NCBI RefSeq assembly: GCF_000209165.1
Contig: NC_009044.1
Location: forward strand, 1,302,001-1,366,000
Source of the DNA: Scheffersomyces stipitis CBS 6054
Lineage: Eukaryota > Ascomycota > Pichiomycetes > Serinales > Debaryomycetaceae
Direction of reading: 5' to 3'
Length of the DNA: 64,000 nt
A model generated the notes under the pieces. It was not told the DNA's origin. It saw nothing but the letters and a program-made list of their open reading frames with translations, and ran no database searches. Numbering within the stretch: the first letter of the stretch is position 1; every line of letters begins with the position of its first letter. A program made the translations under genes and the position numbers. Below are positions 49,574-59,937 of the stretch, in pieces.

Positions 49574-52375
49574 ATGTTACGAGCCAGGTTCCCGAGGGGC
49601 CGTCCGGCTACTCTAATAAGACAAAACAGTCACTCAGAGATAACACGACTAGTTGGAATGGGCCAAATCCGACTACAAATGGCTCAGATTCACTTCTCAA
49701 GTGCAATTTCCAAGGACTGGTTCAATCCTTTAAGCAAGTTCAAAGGTACAGTTTTACCCCAGACGACAAAACAGGCCAGAATAATAGCGGATATTGACCA
49801 GAAAGACGAGTCATCGGATTTGTCAACTTTTGCGTCCCTGTTGAATGAAATAAAACACTATATGAGATCTTCGGAAATACCTCCAAAGCTCAGACTGAAG
49901 ATTCTCGTACTGAAGTTTACTAACTTCATAGAAGATGTAGAGGAATGGACCCCTGAGCTTCTAGCCGAGTTTGATATTGCATTCATGGATTTCTGGAGAC
50001 TCTTACAGCGCAATAATAAAGATTTGAACGAGTTTCCATTGGACAGTATAGTAGCTCTTTTCGAGAAGTCTTCTGAAGTGTATATTAACCAGGAAGCTAA
50101 CAGGACTGTTAAGAAAGCTGGTAAGACACACAAGGACAAATCTCAATCTACTAACCGTGTCAGGTTGCCTAGTTTCATGTCTGTTGTGATTTCATACTTG
50201 TTAAACAAGAATAGTAGTGAGATCCCCCCACATGTTCTCGTGTACTTAGTAGACCTTGGATCTTCCATCAAGGATTTGCATTTTGTACTCAACAGCTTGT
50301 TTGCCAACAAAACAGAAGAGTTGACTCCTCAGTTCACAAACGACTTGATAGAGTACTACATGAAGAAGAAAGTAGACAATAGTAAAAAAGAAGTGATGCT
50401 ACTGCAGATCTTTGATAGTGTCATAGCAGCATTAGGTGCATTCCCAAAAGCTACAATTGTGGACTCTTCATTCTTTGACAAGTACATTATATTCGTGGAA
50501 AGTATTTATCATGATGCAGCCCCAGAAACCCACGAGTACGAAGTCTTACATAGAAGCATCGATTACGTACATTTCAGAAACAACCAGTTGCTCAGTAGTA
50601 TAGATTTCAACGATACTTCTGTGTATGTCTTGTTAAGATTGGCTAAACTTACAAACAGCCTTCTAGAGGCAAGTAATGACGAAGAGGCTGAAAAACATCT
50701 TCAAACAATTCTAAAGACTTTACTGAAAGATTCAAATAATACGACTTTCAAGCAGATCAGAGACGAAGTATTCAGGCAAAACATTGAAGACGAATCTTTA
50801 GTAGAAATGTTGTTGTTTCACTCTTGGTCAAACAAAGACTACAAAAGATTGTGCGACATGCTTTCAAGTTTTGTTCTTTCTGATGATATCAAGTTCAGCA
50901 AGGAGTTGCGAGTCCAGATCGAGATGTACCGAATTATGCATCAAACTGACGTGCTCTCAGAAGGCGAAGTCCGTGAAAGACTCAAACGAACATTGGATAT
51001 GTATATTGAAGATAACCAGGATGCCAACTATAGCGACTTGTTAACACGAATAATGCAAGCATTGGCTTCAAGCGATATTCCTCCTGGAGGTCCACTTGCT
51101 ACCAGAATAACGAAGTATTTCACAAGTCATTTCAGGATGGATCCCTCTATCTATTCATTCAAGCATAGAATAGATAAAGCTATCCGTTTAGGTGACCATA
51201 TTCAAGCCATGAACATTTTTGACGACAGCCTTCAAAACTTCACCCAATGGCACGCTTCAGCAGATCCTGCGATTTTCAAAACGCTCAATGACTTGGTTGT
51301 GATAATATGCACAAATATGGACGATATCCAAGCCATATTCCCAATGTTTCAGAAAATTAAGAGGCAAATGCTCAGAAAGAGTAATGCTGAAGCAGTTACT
51401 GCTTTGGCTATTAAAATGCTAAAGGCAGAGTATATCGGCGACTTGATCGAAATGTTGAAGAGGGAATTACCAGATATCGACAAGGATGCATCTGTTAGAC
51501 TTCCCAGCGACAAACCCTTTGGATACAAGTATCGAGCACTCTTTGAGGAGTTGCACAACTTTGTAGTTGAATACGAAAACGAGCAAACCTTCGAAACAAA
51601 TTGGGTTCTTTACGGGGAACTCCACAAGTTCTTCAACTTGCCCTTTGAATTCTATATGCCTACAATAAAGTTCTTTTGCCAGCATGATAGACTCAATGCT
51701 GCTCTTCTTATTGTACGTCAAATAAGAAAAAACAGTGAACTTTACGATCAACCTCCGCCACTGAGGGAGATGTTCATGTATCTCTTTAACGTTTTTGGAG
51801 ATAAGCTTTATGAAGAAGGCGTCAAAGAATTGCATGGATACTTCAAATTGGATATTGGAATAATTCAACAGGATATAGGTTTGCAGAATTCTATCTTGAA
51901 CGCATATTCAAACCTTCAAGATGTTCCCAGGGCTAGGGAGTTATTCCTTGCTATTTCGTCCAACCCAAAGGTGTACGGAGGTATCAACGAAGAAACGATC
52001 CAGATCATTATCAAAACATACACCTACCATGATTTGGAGTATGTAAGGAAGTTCTGGAATAACTTATCTCAATTCGACATTATCCCAACCTATGCCATTT
52101 ACAGACAATACTTGATAGCACATGTGTATCATGGTTATGCAGAGGAAGCAATCCAATTGATAGGAGAAATGGGGGACTATGACTTGGAAGTAACTTCTGA
52201 TACTATACTAGCTTTGCACAACTACTGTCTCGAAGAAAGAGGACAAAAGGTCATAGCCAAATGGGCAGAAGAGAATCACACAGATATGTGGAATGAGTTG
52301 ATCAACTCCAATATGCTTGTGGGGGCCACTAATTACATGCCCTCAAACAACCTTATTGCTGAAAGCTCGGCATGA
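49574..52375 (+). CDS. mitochondrial pentatricopeptide-like protein
   Basis: 933 residues from the first ATG at 49574; upstream the frame opens at GTG only. The N-terminus is Arg-rich and acid-poor (MLRARFPRGRPATLIRQ), a mitochondrial presequence. The rest is all-helical, with PPR-like pairs clearest near the C-terminus (for example IIIKTYTYHDLEYVRKFWNNL and YRQYLIAHVYHGYAEEAIQLIGEM). Fungal proteins of this size and layout are organellar RNA-binding factors such as Pet309. I do not assign a specific orthologue. It lies between TAZ1 and KAR3, which are adjacent in S. cerevisiae, and converges on KAR3. Confidence 0.8.
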   Translation: MLRARFPRGRPATLIRQNSHSEITRLVGMGQIRLQMAQIHFSSAISKDWFNPLSKFKGTVLPQTTKQARIIADIDQKDESSDLSTFASLLNEIKHYMRSSEIPPKLRLKILVLKFTNFIEDVEEWTPELLAEFDIAFMDFWRLLQRNNKDLNEFPLDSIVALFEKSSEVYINQEANRTVKKAGKTHKDKSQSTNRVRLPSFMSVVISYLLNKNSSEIPPHVLVYLVDLGSSIKDLHFVLNSLFANKTEELTPQFTNDLIEYYMKKKVDNSKKEVMLLQIFDSVIAALGAFPKATIVDSSFFDKYIIFVESIYHDAAPETHEYEVLHRSIDYVHFRNNQLLSSIDFNDTSVYVLLRLAKLTNSLLEASNDEEAEKHLQTILKTLLKDSNNTTFKQIRDEVFRQNIEDESLVEMLLFHSWSNKDYKRLCDMLSSFVLSDDIKFSKELRVQIEMYRIMHQTDVLSEGEVRERLKRTLDMYIEDNQDANYSDLLTRIMQALASSDIPPGGPLATRITKYFTSHFRMDPSIYSFKHRIDKAIRLGDHIQAMNIFDDSLQNFTQWHASADPAIFKTLNDLVVIICTNMDDIQAIFPMFQKIKRQMLRKSNAEAVTALAIKMLKAEYIGDLIEMLKRELPDIDKDASVRLPSDKPFGYKYRALFEELHNFVVEYENEQTFETNWVLYGELHKFFNLPFEFYMPTIKFFCQHDRLNAALLIVRQIRKNSELYDQPPPLREMFMYLFNVFGDKLYEEGVKELHGYFKLDIGIIQQDIGLQNSILNAYSNLQDVPRARELFLAISSNPKVYGGINEETIQIIIKTYTYHDLEYVRKFWNNLSQFDIIPTYAIYRQYLIAHVYHGYAEEAIQLIGEMGDYDLEVTSDTILALHNYCLEERGQKVIAKWAEENHTDMWNELINSNMLVGATNYMPSNNLIAESSA

Positions 52376-52480
52376 ATGCTTCCCATACTTCAAAGAAAGC
52401 TTGTATATATATTGCATCTCGCCAATGAAAAATCTATTTAATGTACATCATGAACGTAAGGAATATTATCGTAACCTTTA

Positions 52481-54613
52481 TTATTGTGAATTAGGCTTGG
52501 AGCTTGAAAGTTTTGTACGATTTACTTTCGTTGCAAACCGTAGTGAGTTTAGAGTCTCGTTGAAATTCTTCAAAAGAGGTGAAATATTGACAAACATCAA
52601 CGTCTTAGAATTTCCTCCAAGGCTGTGCTTCAACAAGTAAGTGAGTTTGGAATTTCTATATGGTACATGTTGATTGGCAACAAGCTGTGACAGTTGTTGT
52701 CTTTGACTCAACGAATAAATTACATCCCCCAAACATGACAACGACTTGTTGATAGCCTGCGTTTCCTTTAATCTGTCACCTGTAGCCTGTGATGACGACA
52801 ATCTTTCAGAACCTGCCAAATCAACCAAGTTCAAGGTGCCCTGACTCTTGGCTCCAGTCTTGAGATTTTCACCATTTAACCGTATTGTGAAAATTGAATG
52901 TGATCTGGAAGACCTGTCGTTGGCCCTTGTACTGGCCGTAGAACGGTTCTTTGTAGCCCTGTCAAGAATAGATTCAGCTTGGTTCTTGGATGAAATGGAC
53001 ACAGTGGTAATATTTGTAATGTACGTTTTTCCTTCGTCATCATCATGCTTGATATCGTATTTTACTGTAGAGTCTCTTGGACTCAATAGATCTACAATAT
53101 TCTCATTGTAAATCTCTACCACTTGCCCTTCAACCTCATACTTCCATCCCTTCGCTTGAAGGTCATCTATGTCTTCAAAGATTTTATCCAATGACATAGG
53201 AATCATTCCGTTGCCAGGATTTGACATCGTAAACGTCTTTCCAGAGCCGGTCTGTCCATATGCAAAAACACAAACGTTATAGCCATCCAATGATGATTGA
53301 ATAAGCTGGGATATTTCTTCAAAGATGTCCTCATTTGTCAGAGTAGGCAGGAATATGTGGTCAAATTGAAATTTGTAGCTATTCTTGTTACTATTGTATG
53401 TGGAATAAGAATTGGAATTGCTTGCCTCACCATCTCTGGAAAGTATAAGCTCCTGTGCTGAGTCATCATTAATTTCATCGTCTGGGATATCCAAGCTTGA
53501 TACCTTTTCTTGAGTCAATGCTGGTCTTACTCTACAGAAGACCCGAATATTTCCTTTGAGCTCTTGAAGTGTATTATGAAGTGCACGTCTATCACTTTCA
53601 TGAGTAGCTAACCTGACATTTATCAAGGCAGTTTCTTGCTCATAATGTTCAATTTGCTGCGTTTTATCTTCATACGATTTCCCCAAAGCTGCTATACTTT
53701 CTCTCTTTGACACCAATGTGTTTTGCAAAAGCTCAATTTCCGCTTCCTTGACCTTGAACTTTGCCTGTAATTGTTCTAGTATTGCTTTTAGACGACTTGT
53801 TTCTTTTTCAATGCCATTAAGTGCCTGCTGTCTTTCCGCAGTTTCTACATTTAAACTCGTTTCCAATTCAGTATCGAGCTCCAAAATTTTGGATTTTACA
53901 CTTTCAATCTTCTTTTCCAATTGTGCTGTTCTGTTACTCAAATTTTTTGAATGGTCTTCTTTCAACTTAATAAGCTTGTTACGGAATTCCAGCATTTGCT
54001 GTTGGGCCAGTTTGGCCAACGTTTCGTTCACCATCACAAGTTTATCTTTCTCTTCTAAATATCCAGCATTGTTATCCTGTATAATCTTCTTTGCCTGATT
54101 GCTCATATCCTCTTTAAGTTGGTTTAATTTGTGTTCGTGCTTGATCCTGAGCTCTCTAGTCTGAATCTCAAATTTGTTTTTTAACGACTTCAATGACATT
54201 TCTTCGCAATCTCCCAACTCAGAAATCTGACTTCTCACAGAAGCCACCTGTTTCTTCAACAGAATGCACTCTTGACTTAACTGATAACTTTGGAGGTCTT
54301 CCTCTTGCAATTTGGTCTTTATAGTGGAAATTTTACTAGTCAAATCCAGCTTCAAGAGGAATTTCTCGGCCAAATCTCGCTCCTTAAAGCTGTAAACGTC
54401 ATGGTTAATCTGTGAACCATACATTAACCTATTGACAGAGCTTCGGGAAGTGCTGGTTGTGTATTTGGGCCGTTTATTGGGATATATGTCCTTGTCCCTT
54501 TCGTTGCTAGTGACAGGTTTAAGGGTATTGAGAACTGAGGTACTCGATTCTTGCAAGATGGACGGCGTCAATTTCACACCGACACCGTTTTTGGAATCCT
54601 GAGAGTCGTCCAT
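52481..54613 (-). CDS. KAR3: Kar3, kinesin-14 motor
   Basis: 710 residues. A basic N-terminal tail (about 110 residues) and a long coiled coil (about 110-350) precede a C-terminal motor, the kinesin-14 order. Motor motifs: NIRVFCRVRPAL (start), FAYGQTGSGKTFT (P-loop), NDRSSRSHSIF (switch I), LNLVDLAGSERL (switch II) and the neck-linked NIRVFCR before the motor. Kar3 is a minus-end-directed motor paired with Cik1 or Vik1 and is needed for nuclear fusion and spindle function. Slightly shorter than the S. cerevisiae protein (729). It diverges from RRP15, as in S. cerevisiae. Confidence 0.96.
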   Translation of the reverse strand: MDDSQDSKNGVGVKLTPSILQESSTSVLNTLKPVTSNERDKDIYPNKRPKYTTSTSRSSVNRLMYGSQINHDVYSFKERDLAEKFLLKLDLTSKISTIKTKLQEEDLQSYQLSQECILLKKQVASVRSQISELGDCEEMSLKSLKNKFEIQTRELRIKHEHKLNQLKEDMSNQAKKIIQDNNAGYLEEKDKLVMVNETLAKLAQQQMLEFRNKLIKLKEDHSKNLSNRTAQLEKKIESVKSKILELDTELETSLNVETAERQQALNGIEKETSRLKAILEQLQAKFKVKEAEIELLQNTLVSKRESIAALGKSYEDKTQQIEHYEQETALINVRLATHESDRRALHNTLQELKGNIRVFCRVRPALTQEKVSSLDIPDDEINDDSAQELILSRDGEASNSNSYSTYNSNKNSYKFQFDHIFLPTLTNEDIFEEISQLIQSSLDGYNVCVFAYGQTGSGKTFTMSNPGNGMIPMSLDKIFEDIDDLQAKGWKYEVEGQVVEIYNENIVDLLSPRDSTVKYDIKHDDDEGKTYITNITTVSISSKNQAESILDRATKNRSTASTRANDRSSRSHSIFTIRLNGENLKTGAKSQGTLNLVDLAGSERLSSSQATGDRLKETQAINKSLSCLGDVIYSLSQRQQLSQLVANQHVPYRNSKLTYLLKHSLGGNSKTLMFVNISPLLKNFNETLNSLRFATKVNRTKLSSSKPNSQ

Positions 54614-55204
54614 TTTGCTCTGCTTTTGGAGTTATCCAGAAGAAAAAGAGAGTTCCAGATTTGTAGCAGATCTGGGTTTGTTTACTTTTCATTATATGAA
54701 GGCATAATTGTGGGTGCAAATTTCGGCGCTACCACAATAACTCAGGAGAAATAAATGAAATAAATGGAGATGAATTTGGCAACACCTCTAGAAAAGTAGA
54801 TAATGATACTGGAAATGGATATGGTGGAGAGATGGAAAGGTGAAGGTCCAATCAAAATGGTTTCTAGGGATTTAATGACGGTCTTTAGAACAAATTAAGT
54901 CAGGCTAGCACTTCGTGATGGATCTCTAGATTGTTAATGCATATAGTCAACAAAGAAAAAGACCATGTAGCAATACTTCAATTGCTCGTTACCTGATTTA
55001 TGTTTCTTGACTTAAGAACATTCATATTGCCAGATAGAAATAAGGACAATATTCATTTCAAACTCAATCGAATTCTTGCCATGAGATCTGCTAGGTCTAA
55101 AATCCTGCACACACCATCATAAGTTTTTCAGATGAGATGCCCCAACTTTTCAAGTAAGTACGATCTTCTTCGACTTCATTAATAGATTATTACTCAAGCA
55201 TAAA
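54614..55204. promoter_or_regulatory. divergent KAR3/RRP15 intergenic region with PAC-like site
   Basis: 591 bases. GATGAGAT (about 55131-55138) lies roughly 70 bases before the RRP15 ATG and is a PAC core without its leading GC; a T-rich RRPE-like tract (AAGTTTTTC) is just upstream. GTAAGTACG near 55153 resembles a 5' splice site but no partner fits. Confidence 0.5.
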
Positions 55205-55978
55205 ATGGGGCCAGTCTTGAAGAAACAAAAGCTCTCCAAAGGAGAAGTGAAGAAAGTCACGAAGATAGCCAAGAAGGTGGCAGAGCCAGAAGTAGAGCCA
55301 AAATCAGAATCCGAACTCTCAGAAGAGGATGAACAAGAATCAGATGAAGAATTCCATTCTGCTGAAGATCAAGAAGACCTCTCCGACTTAGAGATGGATG
55401 ATGATGTCGATGTTGCCGACGTTTCATCTTCTGAAGAAGGTAGTGCTGACGACGACGAAAATGAAGAAGAAAGCGACGATGAAAATGAAGACGAAGATGA
55501 TAGTTTCCCTACCAAGATGAAGAAAAAGAAGAATCTTGACGACGGATCAGAATCCTTTGCCACTGCATTAAATGCCATTGTAGGTTCCAAATTAAAGGCA
55601 TATGATAGAAAGGATCCTATATTGGCCAGAAACAAAGTCACGTTGAAGAAGTTAGAGTCAGATAAATTAGAGAACAAGGCTAAAAGAGCTCTTTTATCGG
55701 AAAAGAAACAATTACAAGATAAGCACAGAGTACGGAACATACTTCCCAGTGCTAGTGAACCCGAAAAGGTCAGAGAGATCATACAAAGCGAAAGACAGCT
55801 CAAGAAAGTAGCCCAAAAGGGTGTAGTCAGATTGTTCAATGCAGTGTTATCTACCCAGATTAGAACCAACCAAGAAGTCAGCAAAGAAAAAGTGGGCCAG
55901 ACAAAGAAAGAAGAGTTGATGAACGAGATTTCCAAGGAAAAGTTCTTGGACCTTGTTCAAGCCGCTGGCCAGTCGTAG
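55205..55978 (+). CDS. RRP15: Rrp15, 60S ribosome biogenesis factor
   Basis: 257 residues. A basic start and a long acidic, low-complexity region (about 30-105) precede the conserved Rrp15 domain, with GSESFATALNAIVGSKLKAYDRKDPILARNK and AQKGVVRLFNAVLSTQ, ending SKEKFLDLVQAAG. Rrp15 acts in early 27S pre-rRNA processing in the nucleolus. Its regulation by a PAC-like element fits. Same divergent partner (KAR3) as in S. cerevisiae. Confidence 0.93.
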   Translation: MGPVLKKQKLSKGEVKKVTKIAKKVAEPEVEPKSESELSEEDEQESDEEFHSAEDQEDLSDLEMDDDVDVADVSSSEEGSADDDENEEESDDENEDEDDSFPTKMKKKKNLDDGSESFATALNAIVGSKLKAYDRKDPILARNKVTLKKLESDKLENKAKRALLSEKKQLQDKHRVRNILPSASEPEKVREIIQSERQLKKVAQKGVVRLFNAVLSTQIRTNQEVSKEKVGQTKKEELMNEISKEKFLDLVQAAGQS

Positions 55979-56439
55979 TTAGGGGGCCATGGTCGAATCA
56001 GAATTTAAATTTGTAAGGGTTCAGTGCCATTTATAAGACGAAGTGCACCTCTCGGGCGGTTTGTCCTTGTACTATAGATTTCAGTTCCAATATTTAGCAT
56101 CCGTAAATAGTTAGTAATCCAATAACTTCGGCTCATTTCTTTATATATTGGGTAGAATAAAGACTAAATGCTTGTAGTGCGGGTACATTACCCCATTCGG
56201 AAATAGAATCGGCGAGTATAGAAGCGAGCATACCGAATATCTTCCCATTTGCACTTCTTTCTCCTCGGACTCCCTGTTAAGTCGATAGTAGATGATGTGA
56301 ATAAGTCAAGTAAATATATATAAATGCTAATGTAGGTATTTGACATGTCCCTGAATTTTCTTAGCAGGCAAAATTTTATTCAGAATAATTTTGAGTTATC
56401 CATATAACCAAAGTGTCTAGTCTTGTTCTGGAGCACGAT
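55979..56439. other. intergenic, RRP15 to MFS gene
   Basis: 461 AT-rich bases. A frame in phase with the MFS gene runs upstream to a GTG at 56413 but has no ATG there. No motif recognised. Confidence 0.5.
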
Positions 56440-57942
56440 ATGAAAATGAGTATCGCCAAACAGGAGGAGGCCCATATTGCGGTTACAAGAAAGGACGAAA
56501 ATTCTATAGGATTTGAAACTTCCCATCGACCTGGGTTCGAAAACCGAAACTCAGATGAGGATATTGATAGACCCCCCTCAAGGGTTTCTTCTACGGTTGA
56601 AGATCAAATTGCGGAACAAGAAAGTTCAGTTCCCAAGTTTATGTCTATTTCAAATCCCCCTCAAAATAAATTAAGGGTAATAGTGACCATATCTCTTGGA
56701 TTTTGCATTGGTTTTAATGACGCTGCTCCAGGTGCCCTCTTACCTCATATGGAAGATTACTACAATATCAGCTATTCTATAGCTTCATTGATTTGGGTTA
56801 GTTCTGCAATGGGGTTTGTGTTTGTTGCATGCCTTTCTCATAAAATTGAAGGTCTTGGAAAGAAGAATTCTCTCTCCTTGGGTTGTGCTCTTACTATTAT
56901 CTGCTATATCATTGTCTCTACTGGAACCAAATACCCTGCTATAGTAGTTGCCTACTTCTTTGCTGGCGCGGGAAATGCTCTTCTAGTTGCTCAATGCAAT
57001 ATATTCATTTCACGATTTGACAAAGTTTCAACCTACCTTTCATTTTTTCATGGCTCGTATGGAACCGGTGCCACTATTTCTCCTTTAGTTGCTACTACTG
57101 CCATCGCCAGAGGTGTCAAATGGCACTACTTTTATCTAATCCTCATGGGAATTATGATACCCCATATGTTGACTGTTTATTATTCATTCAGAGGTTCAGA
57201 GAAAGACTTGAAACCTTGGGACAAAGATCAAACAGACAAAAGTAAAGATAATACTTCTTCGGTTGACACAGAAAATGATTCGGAAAAGTTCCCACCCAAA
57301 GAACAAAGCTTGATGATTCTTGCACTTAAAGATCCTATAACTTGGCAGATTGCATTCTTCGTTTTATTCTACCAAGGTGCTGAAGTAGCAATGGGAGGTT
57401 GGATTGTTTCCTTTTTCCTTGATTATCGAAATGCAAATCCCAAATATGCTGGTTATACTGCTTCTGGCTTTTGGGGAGGCTTAACAATTGGTAGGCTATG
57501 TTTAACTATACCATTGCACAAAGCACTTGGAGCTAGAAAGGGTGTGATAATAGCCTCAATAGCATCCATGATTTTGGTCAGTCTTGTGTGGATTATTCCT
57601 CACATCATAGTAGAGGCAGTTTTGATAGCTTTAGCAGGCATTTTTATTGGCCCGAATTATCCATTGCTTGTCACCTATACTGCCCATGACGGACTAATTC
57701 CTAGAAAAATCCAGGTAGTTGCTCTTACTATCATGTCAGCTTTTGGTAATTCAGGAGGTGCCATTTTCCCTTTCGTTGTGGGTTTAATTTCGCAAACAGC
57801 TGGAACATATGTCGTTTTGCCAGTATTTATTGGTTTATACATTTTGATGTTTTTTATTTGGATAAGTCTCCCAAACATGGAGAGGCGTTCATCATCTAAA
57901 TCCAATAACATGTTGCAACGCATTTGGGAGAGAATTTGGTGA
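56440..57942 (+). CDS. MFS transporter, substrate unknown
   Basis: 500 residues from the ATG at 56440 (MKMSIAK), with a second ATG six bases on. A polar N-tail of about 80 residues precedes 12 membrane helices in two halves, split by a charged loop (DQTDKSKDNTSSVDTENDSEKF). Helix 1 reads LGFCIGFNDAAPGALLPHMEDYY, and HGSYGTGATISPLVAT lies in helix 5. The GFNDAAPGALLP start and the GSYGTGATISP block are typical of fungal FucP-like or Bsc6-like MFS members. Substrate and regulation cannot be told. Confidence 0.82.
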   Translation: MKMSIAKQEEAHIAVTRKDENSIGFETSHRPGFENRNSDEDIDRPPSRVSSTVEDQIAEQESSVPKFMSISNPPQNKLRVIVTISLGFCIGFNDAAPGALLPHMEDYYNISYSIASLIWVSSAMGFVFVACLSHKIEGLGKKNSLSLGCALTIICYIIVSTGTKYPAIVVAYFFAGAGNALLVAQCNIFISRFDKVSTYLSFFHGSYGTGATISPLVATTAIARGVKWHYFYLILMGIMIPHMLTVYYSFRGSEKDLKPWDKDQTDKSKDNTSSVDTENDSEKFPPKEQSLMILALKDPITWQIAFFVLFYQGAEVAMGGWIVSFFLDYRNANPKYAGYTASGFWGGLTIGRLCLTIPLHKALGARKGVIIASIASMILVSLVWIIPHIIVEAVLIALAGIFIGPNYPLLVTYTAHDGLIPRKIQVVALTIMSAFGNSGGAIFPFVVGLISQTAGTYVVLPVFIGLYILMFFIWISLPNMERRSSSKSNNMLQRIWERIW

Positions 57943-58328
57943 GCTTGTAAAATCCAAAAAAGAGTCAAAAGATCATAGAAAATTCCAAGCAACTCGAGGT
58001 ATTTCAATTAACTCATTTCTTAGGAAAACATTAAATAATTAACATTCATAATAAACAATAATTTAATAGATTTAAGATATAACATTTAAAGAGAATGGGT
58101 GCAATTTATTTGTGAAGTCACACAAAAATGTCGCGCGACACAGAAATAAGTGAATCAAGAATGACGATTATTTTCAGGTTGTTGGTGCTTTTCTTCTTCA
58201 AAACACGTTAAACACAGCACATTCTTGGGGACATTGCTCAATTATTAATCCCTACCATTAGAGACATACAGACAACTATTTTCGAAGCATCTGACTATAT
58301 ATAGAGCGAATTTTCTGTGAAATTAAAC
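57943..58328. other. intergenic, MFS gene to SGT1
   Basis: 386 AT-rich bases containing the SGT1 promoter; TATATATA-like sequence near 58296-58304 lies about 25-30 bases before the ATG. Nothing else recognised. Confidence 0.5.
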
Positions 58329-59501
58329 ATGGCTATTGAGAAGCATATAAAGGAAGGCGACATTGCTGTGGGGGAAAAGGACTTTCTTGGAGCCATTGGT
58401 GCCTATAGTGCTGCAATTAAAGAGGATAGCAATGCTCTCCAGCCCTACTTGAAGCGTGCGAACACTTATTTGAAGTTGAAGAATTACGACCAGGCCAAAA
58501 GCGACATCTCTGTAGCATATCAAATAGCTGATTCCAGAGGCAAGAGGGAAGAAATGGGGTTGTGCTACTTCAGATTGGGACTCATTTACTACGCGGAAAA
58601 GAAGTACAAACTTGCGGTAACTCATTTTGACAAGGCTATTAAGTATAATTGCGTAGAATCGACACTTCAAATGTGGAAAACGAAGGCCGAGTACGATCTA
58701 AAGAAACATCCTGAAGTGGAAGAGGAGGACGATGAATCCGACATTTTCGATGTAGATAGGGCCCCCGTTGAATCAACGGATGCACCTAAAGTGGAAGAGG
58801 CGGCCAGCAATAAAATTGAGGAAATTACCGCAGGTCTTGATGAGAAAGCACTGACCAATATTGCTGTCATTAATAAACAGGCGCCTCTTAAAATCAAGAT
58901 CAGGGACGACTGGTACCAATCGAATAACGATGTCACCATCACAATCTATGCTAAAAACGTAAAAGAGGACAAGTTACAAGTACTTTTCAAAGAAAAATCT
59001 GTAGCTGTATCTTTCCCCAGCTCAGCTAACTCCGAGTACAACTACAACTTGGACCCATTGTATTCGCAGATAGACACCGACAAAAGTCGTTACAAAGTCT
59101 ATGGGACCAAAGTAGAAATTACGTTGGTCAAGAAAGCTTCTAAGAAATGGCCTACTTTAGAAGCTTCAGGAGTAGAAGTCGAAGAAGTACAGGATGCCAC
59201 TGAAGAAGCCGAAGACAATGACGAAGTCAGAAAGGCAGCTTTATCATATCCTTCTTCCTCGAAAAAGGCCGTCAACTGGGCCAACTTCAAGGTCAATGAA
59301 GACGAAGAAGAGGACAAAGGAGAGAATAGCTTCTTCACCAAGCTTTACGAGGATGTTGACGACGACACGAGAAGAGCCATGATGAAGTCCTACGTCCAGC
59401 TGAACGGAACTGTTCTTACTACGAACTGGGCCGAAGCTAAAGACAAAGAATTCGAGACCAGTCCTCCTGAAGGAATGGAAGCCAAGCAATGGGGAAAGTA
59501 G
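58329..59501 (+). CDS. SGT1: Sgt1, Hsp90 co-chaperone
   Basis: 390 residues from the ATG at 58329; a GTG four codons upstream is in frame. Order of domains: three TPR repeats (about 1-120), an acidic linker, a CS domain (about 185-265, KIRDDWYQSNNDVTITIYAKNV), then the SGS domain (about 310-390, WANFKVNEDEEEDKG to EFETSPPEGMEAKQWGK). Sgt1 links Hsp90 to Skp1, for kinetochore (CBF3) assembly and SCF ubiquitin ligases. All three domains are complete and the length matches S. cerevisiae (395). Confidence 0.96.
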   Translation: MAIEKHIKEGDIAVGEKDFLGAIGAYSAAIKEDSNALQPYLKRANTYLKLKNYDQAKSDISVAYQIADSRGKREEMGLCYFRLGLIYYAEKKYKLAVTHFDKAIKYNCVESTLQMWKTKAEYDLKKHPEVEEEDDESDIFDVDRAPVESTDAPKVEEAASNKIEEITAGLDEKALTNIAVINKQAPLKIKIRDDWYQSNNDVTITIYAKNVKEDKLQVLFKEKSVAVSFPSSANSEYNYNLDPLYSQIDTDKSRYKVYGTKVEITLVKKASKKWPTLEASGVEVEEVQDATEEAEDNDEVRKAALSYPSSSKKAVNWANFKVNEDEEEDKGENSFFTKLYEDVDDDTRRAMMKSYVQLNGTVLTTNWAEAKDKEFETSPPEGMEAKQWGK

Positions 59502-59937
59502 TGCTAATTGAGTAGCGCAATAATACTGACTATGGTTATCTGGTATTGTAAATTTCCTACTTTTCTAGCTTATAAGCTGTCTCATTATTAGCGATGTATA
59601 TAGGAGCTTGGACTTCCAGGTTCTACCAAGAGGTGAGCATGCGATTCTATAAGATGGTAAAATAATTGTGTCTATTTTCTATAATCTCACGTAGTTAACG
59701 TAATTCCTATTATTGCCGTGACTACCGTATTAGCTTCCTATCTCCAATACTTTATGTGGCTATACTACTATTCTACACTATAGATTAATAGTACGACATT
59801 GTCGCGGAACAAATGTCGTTCAAGCTGCTGACAATTGCGGATCTGATTAGTGGGGCTTCCGTGAGACTCAGTTCCACCTGTTTTTCCTCTCTTGTGATCT
59901 ACACTAGAGGCATTGAAGTTGCAAAACGACATTGTTG
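59502..59937. other. intergenic, SGT1 to GLO2
   Basis: 436 bases with the SGT1 3' end and the GLO2 promoter; no gene, RNA or named motif recognised. Confidence 0.5.

Noticed and set aside
55153..55204. GTAAGTACG upstream of RRP15 as a 5' splice site
   Set aside because: No upstream coding exon and no branch point and AG pair that would join to the RRP15 frame.
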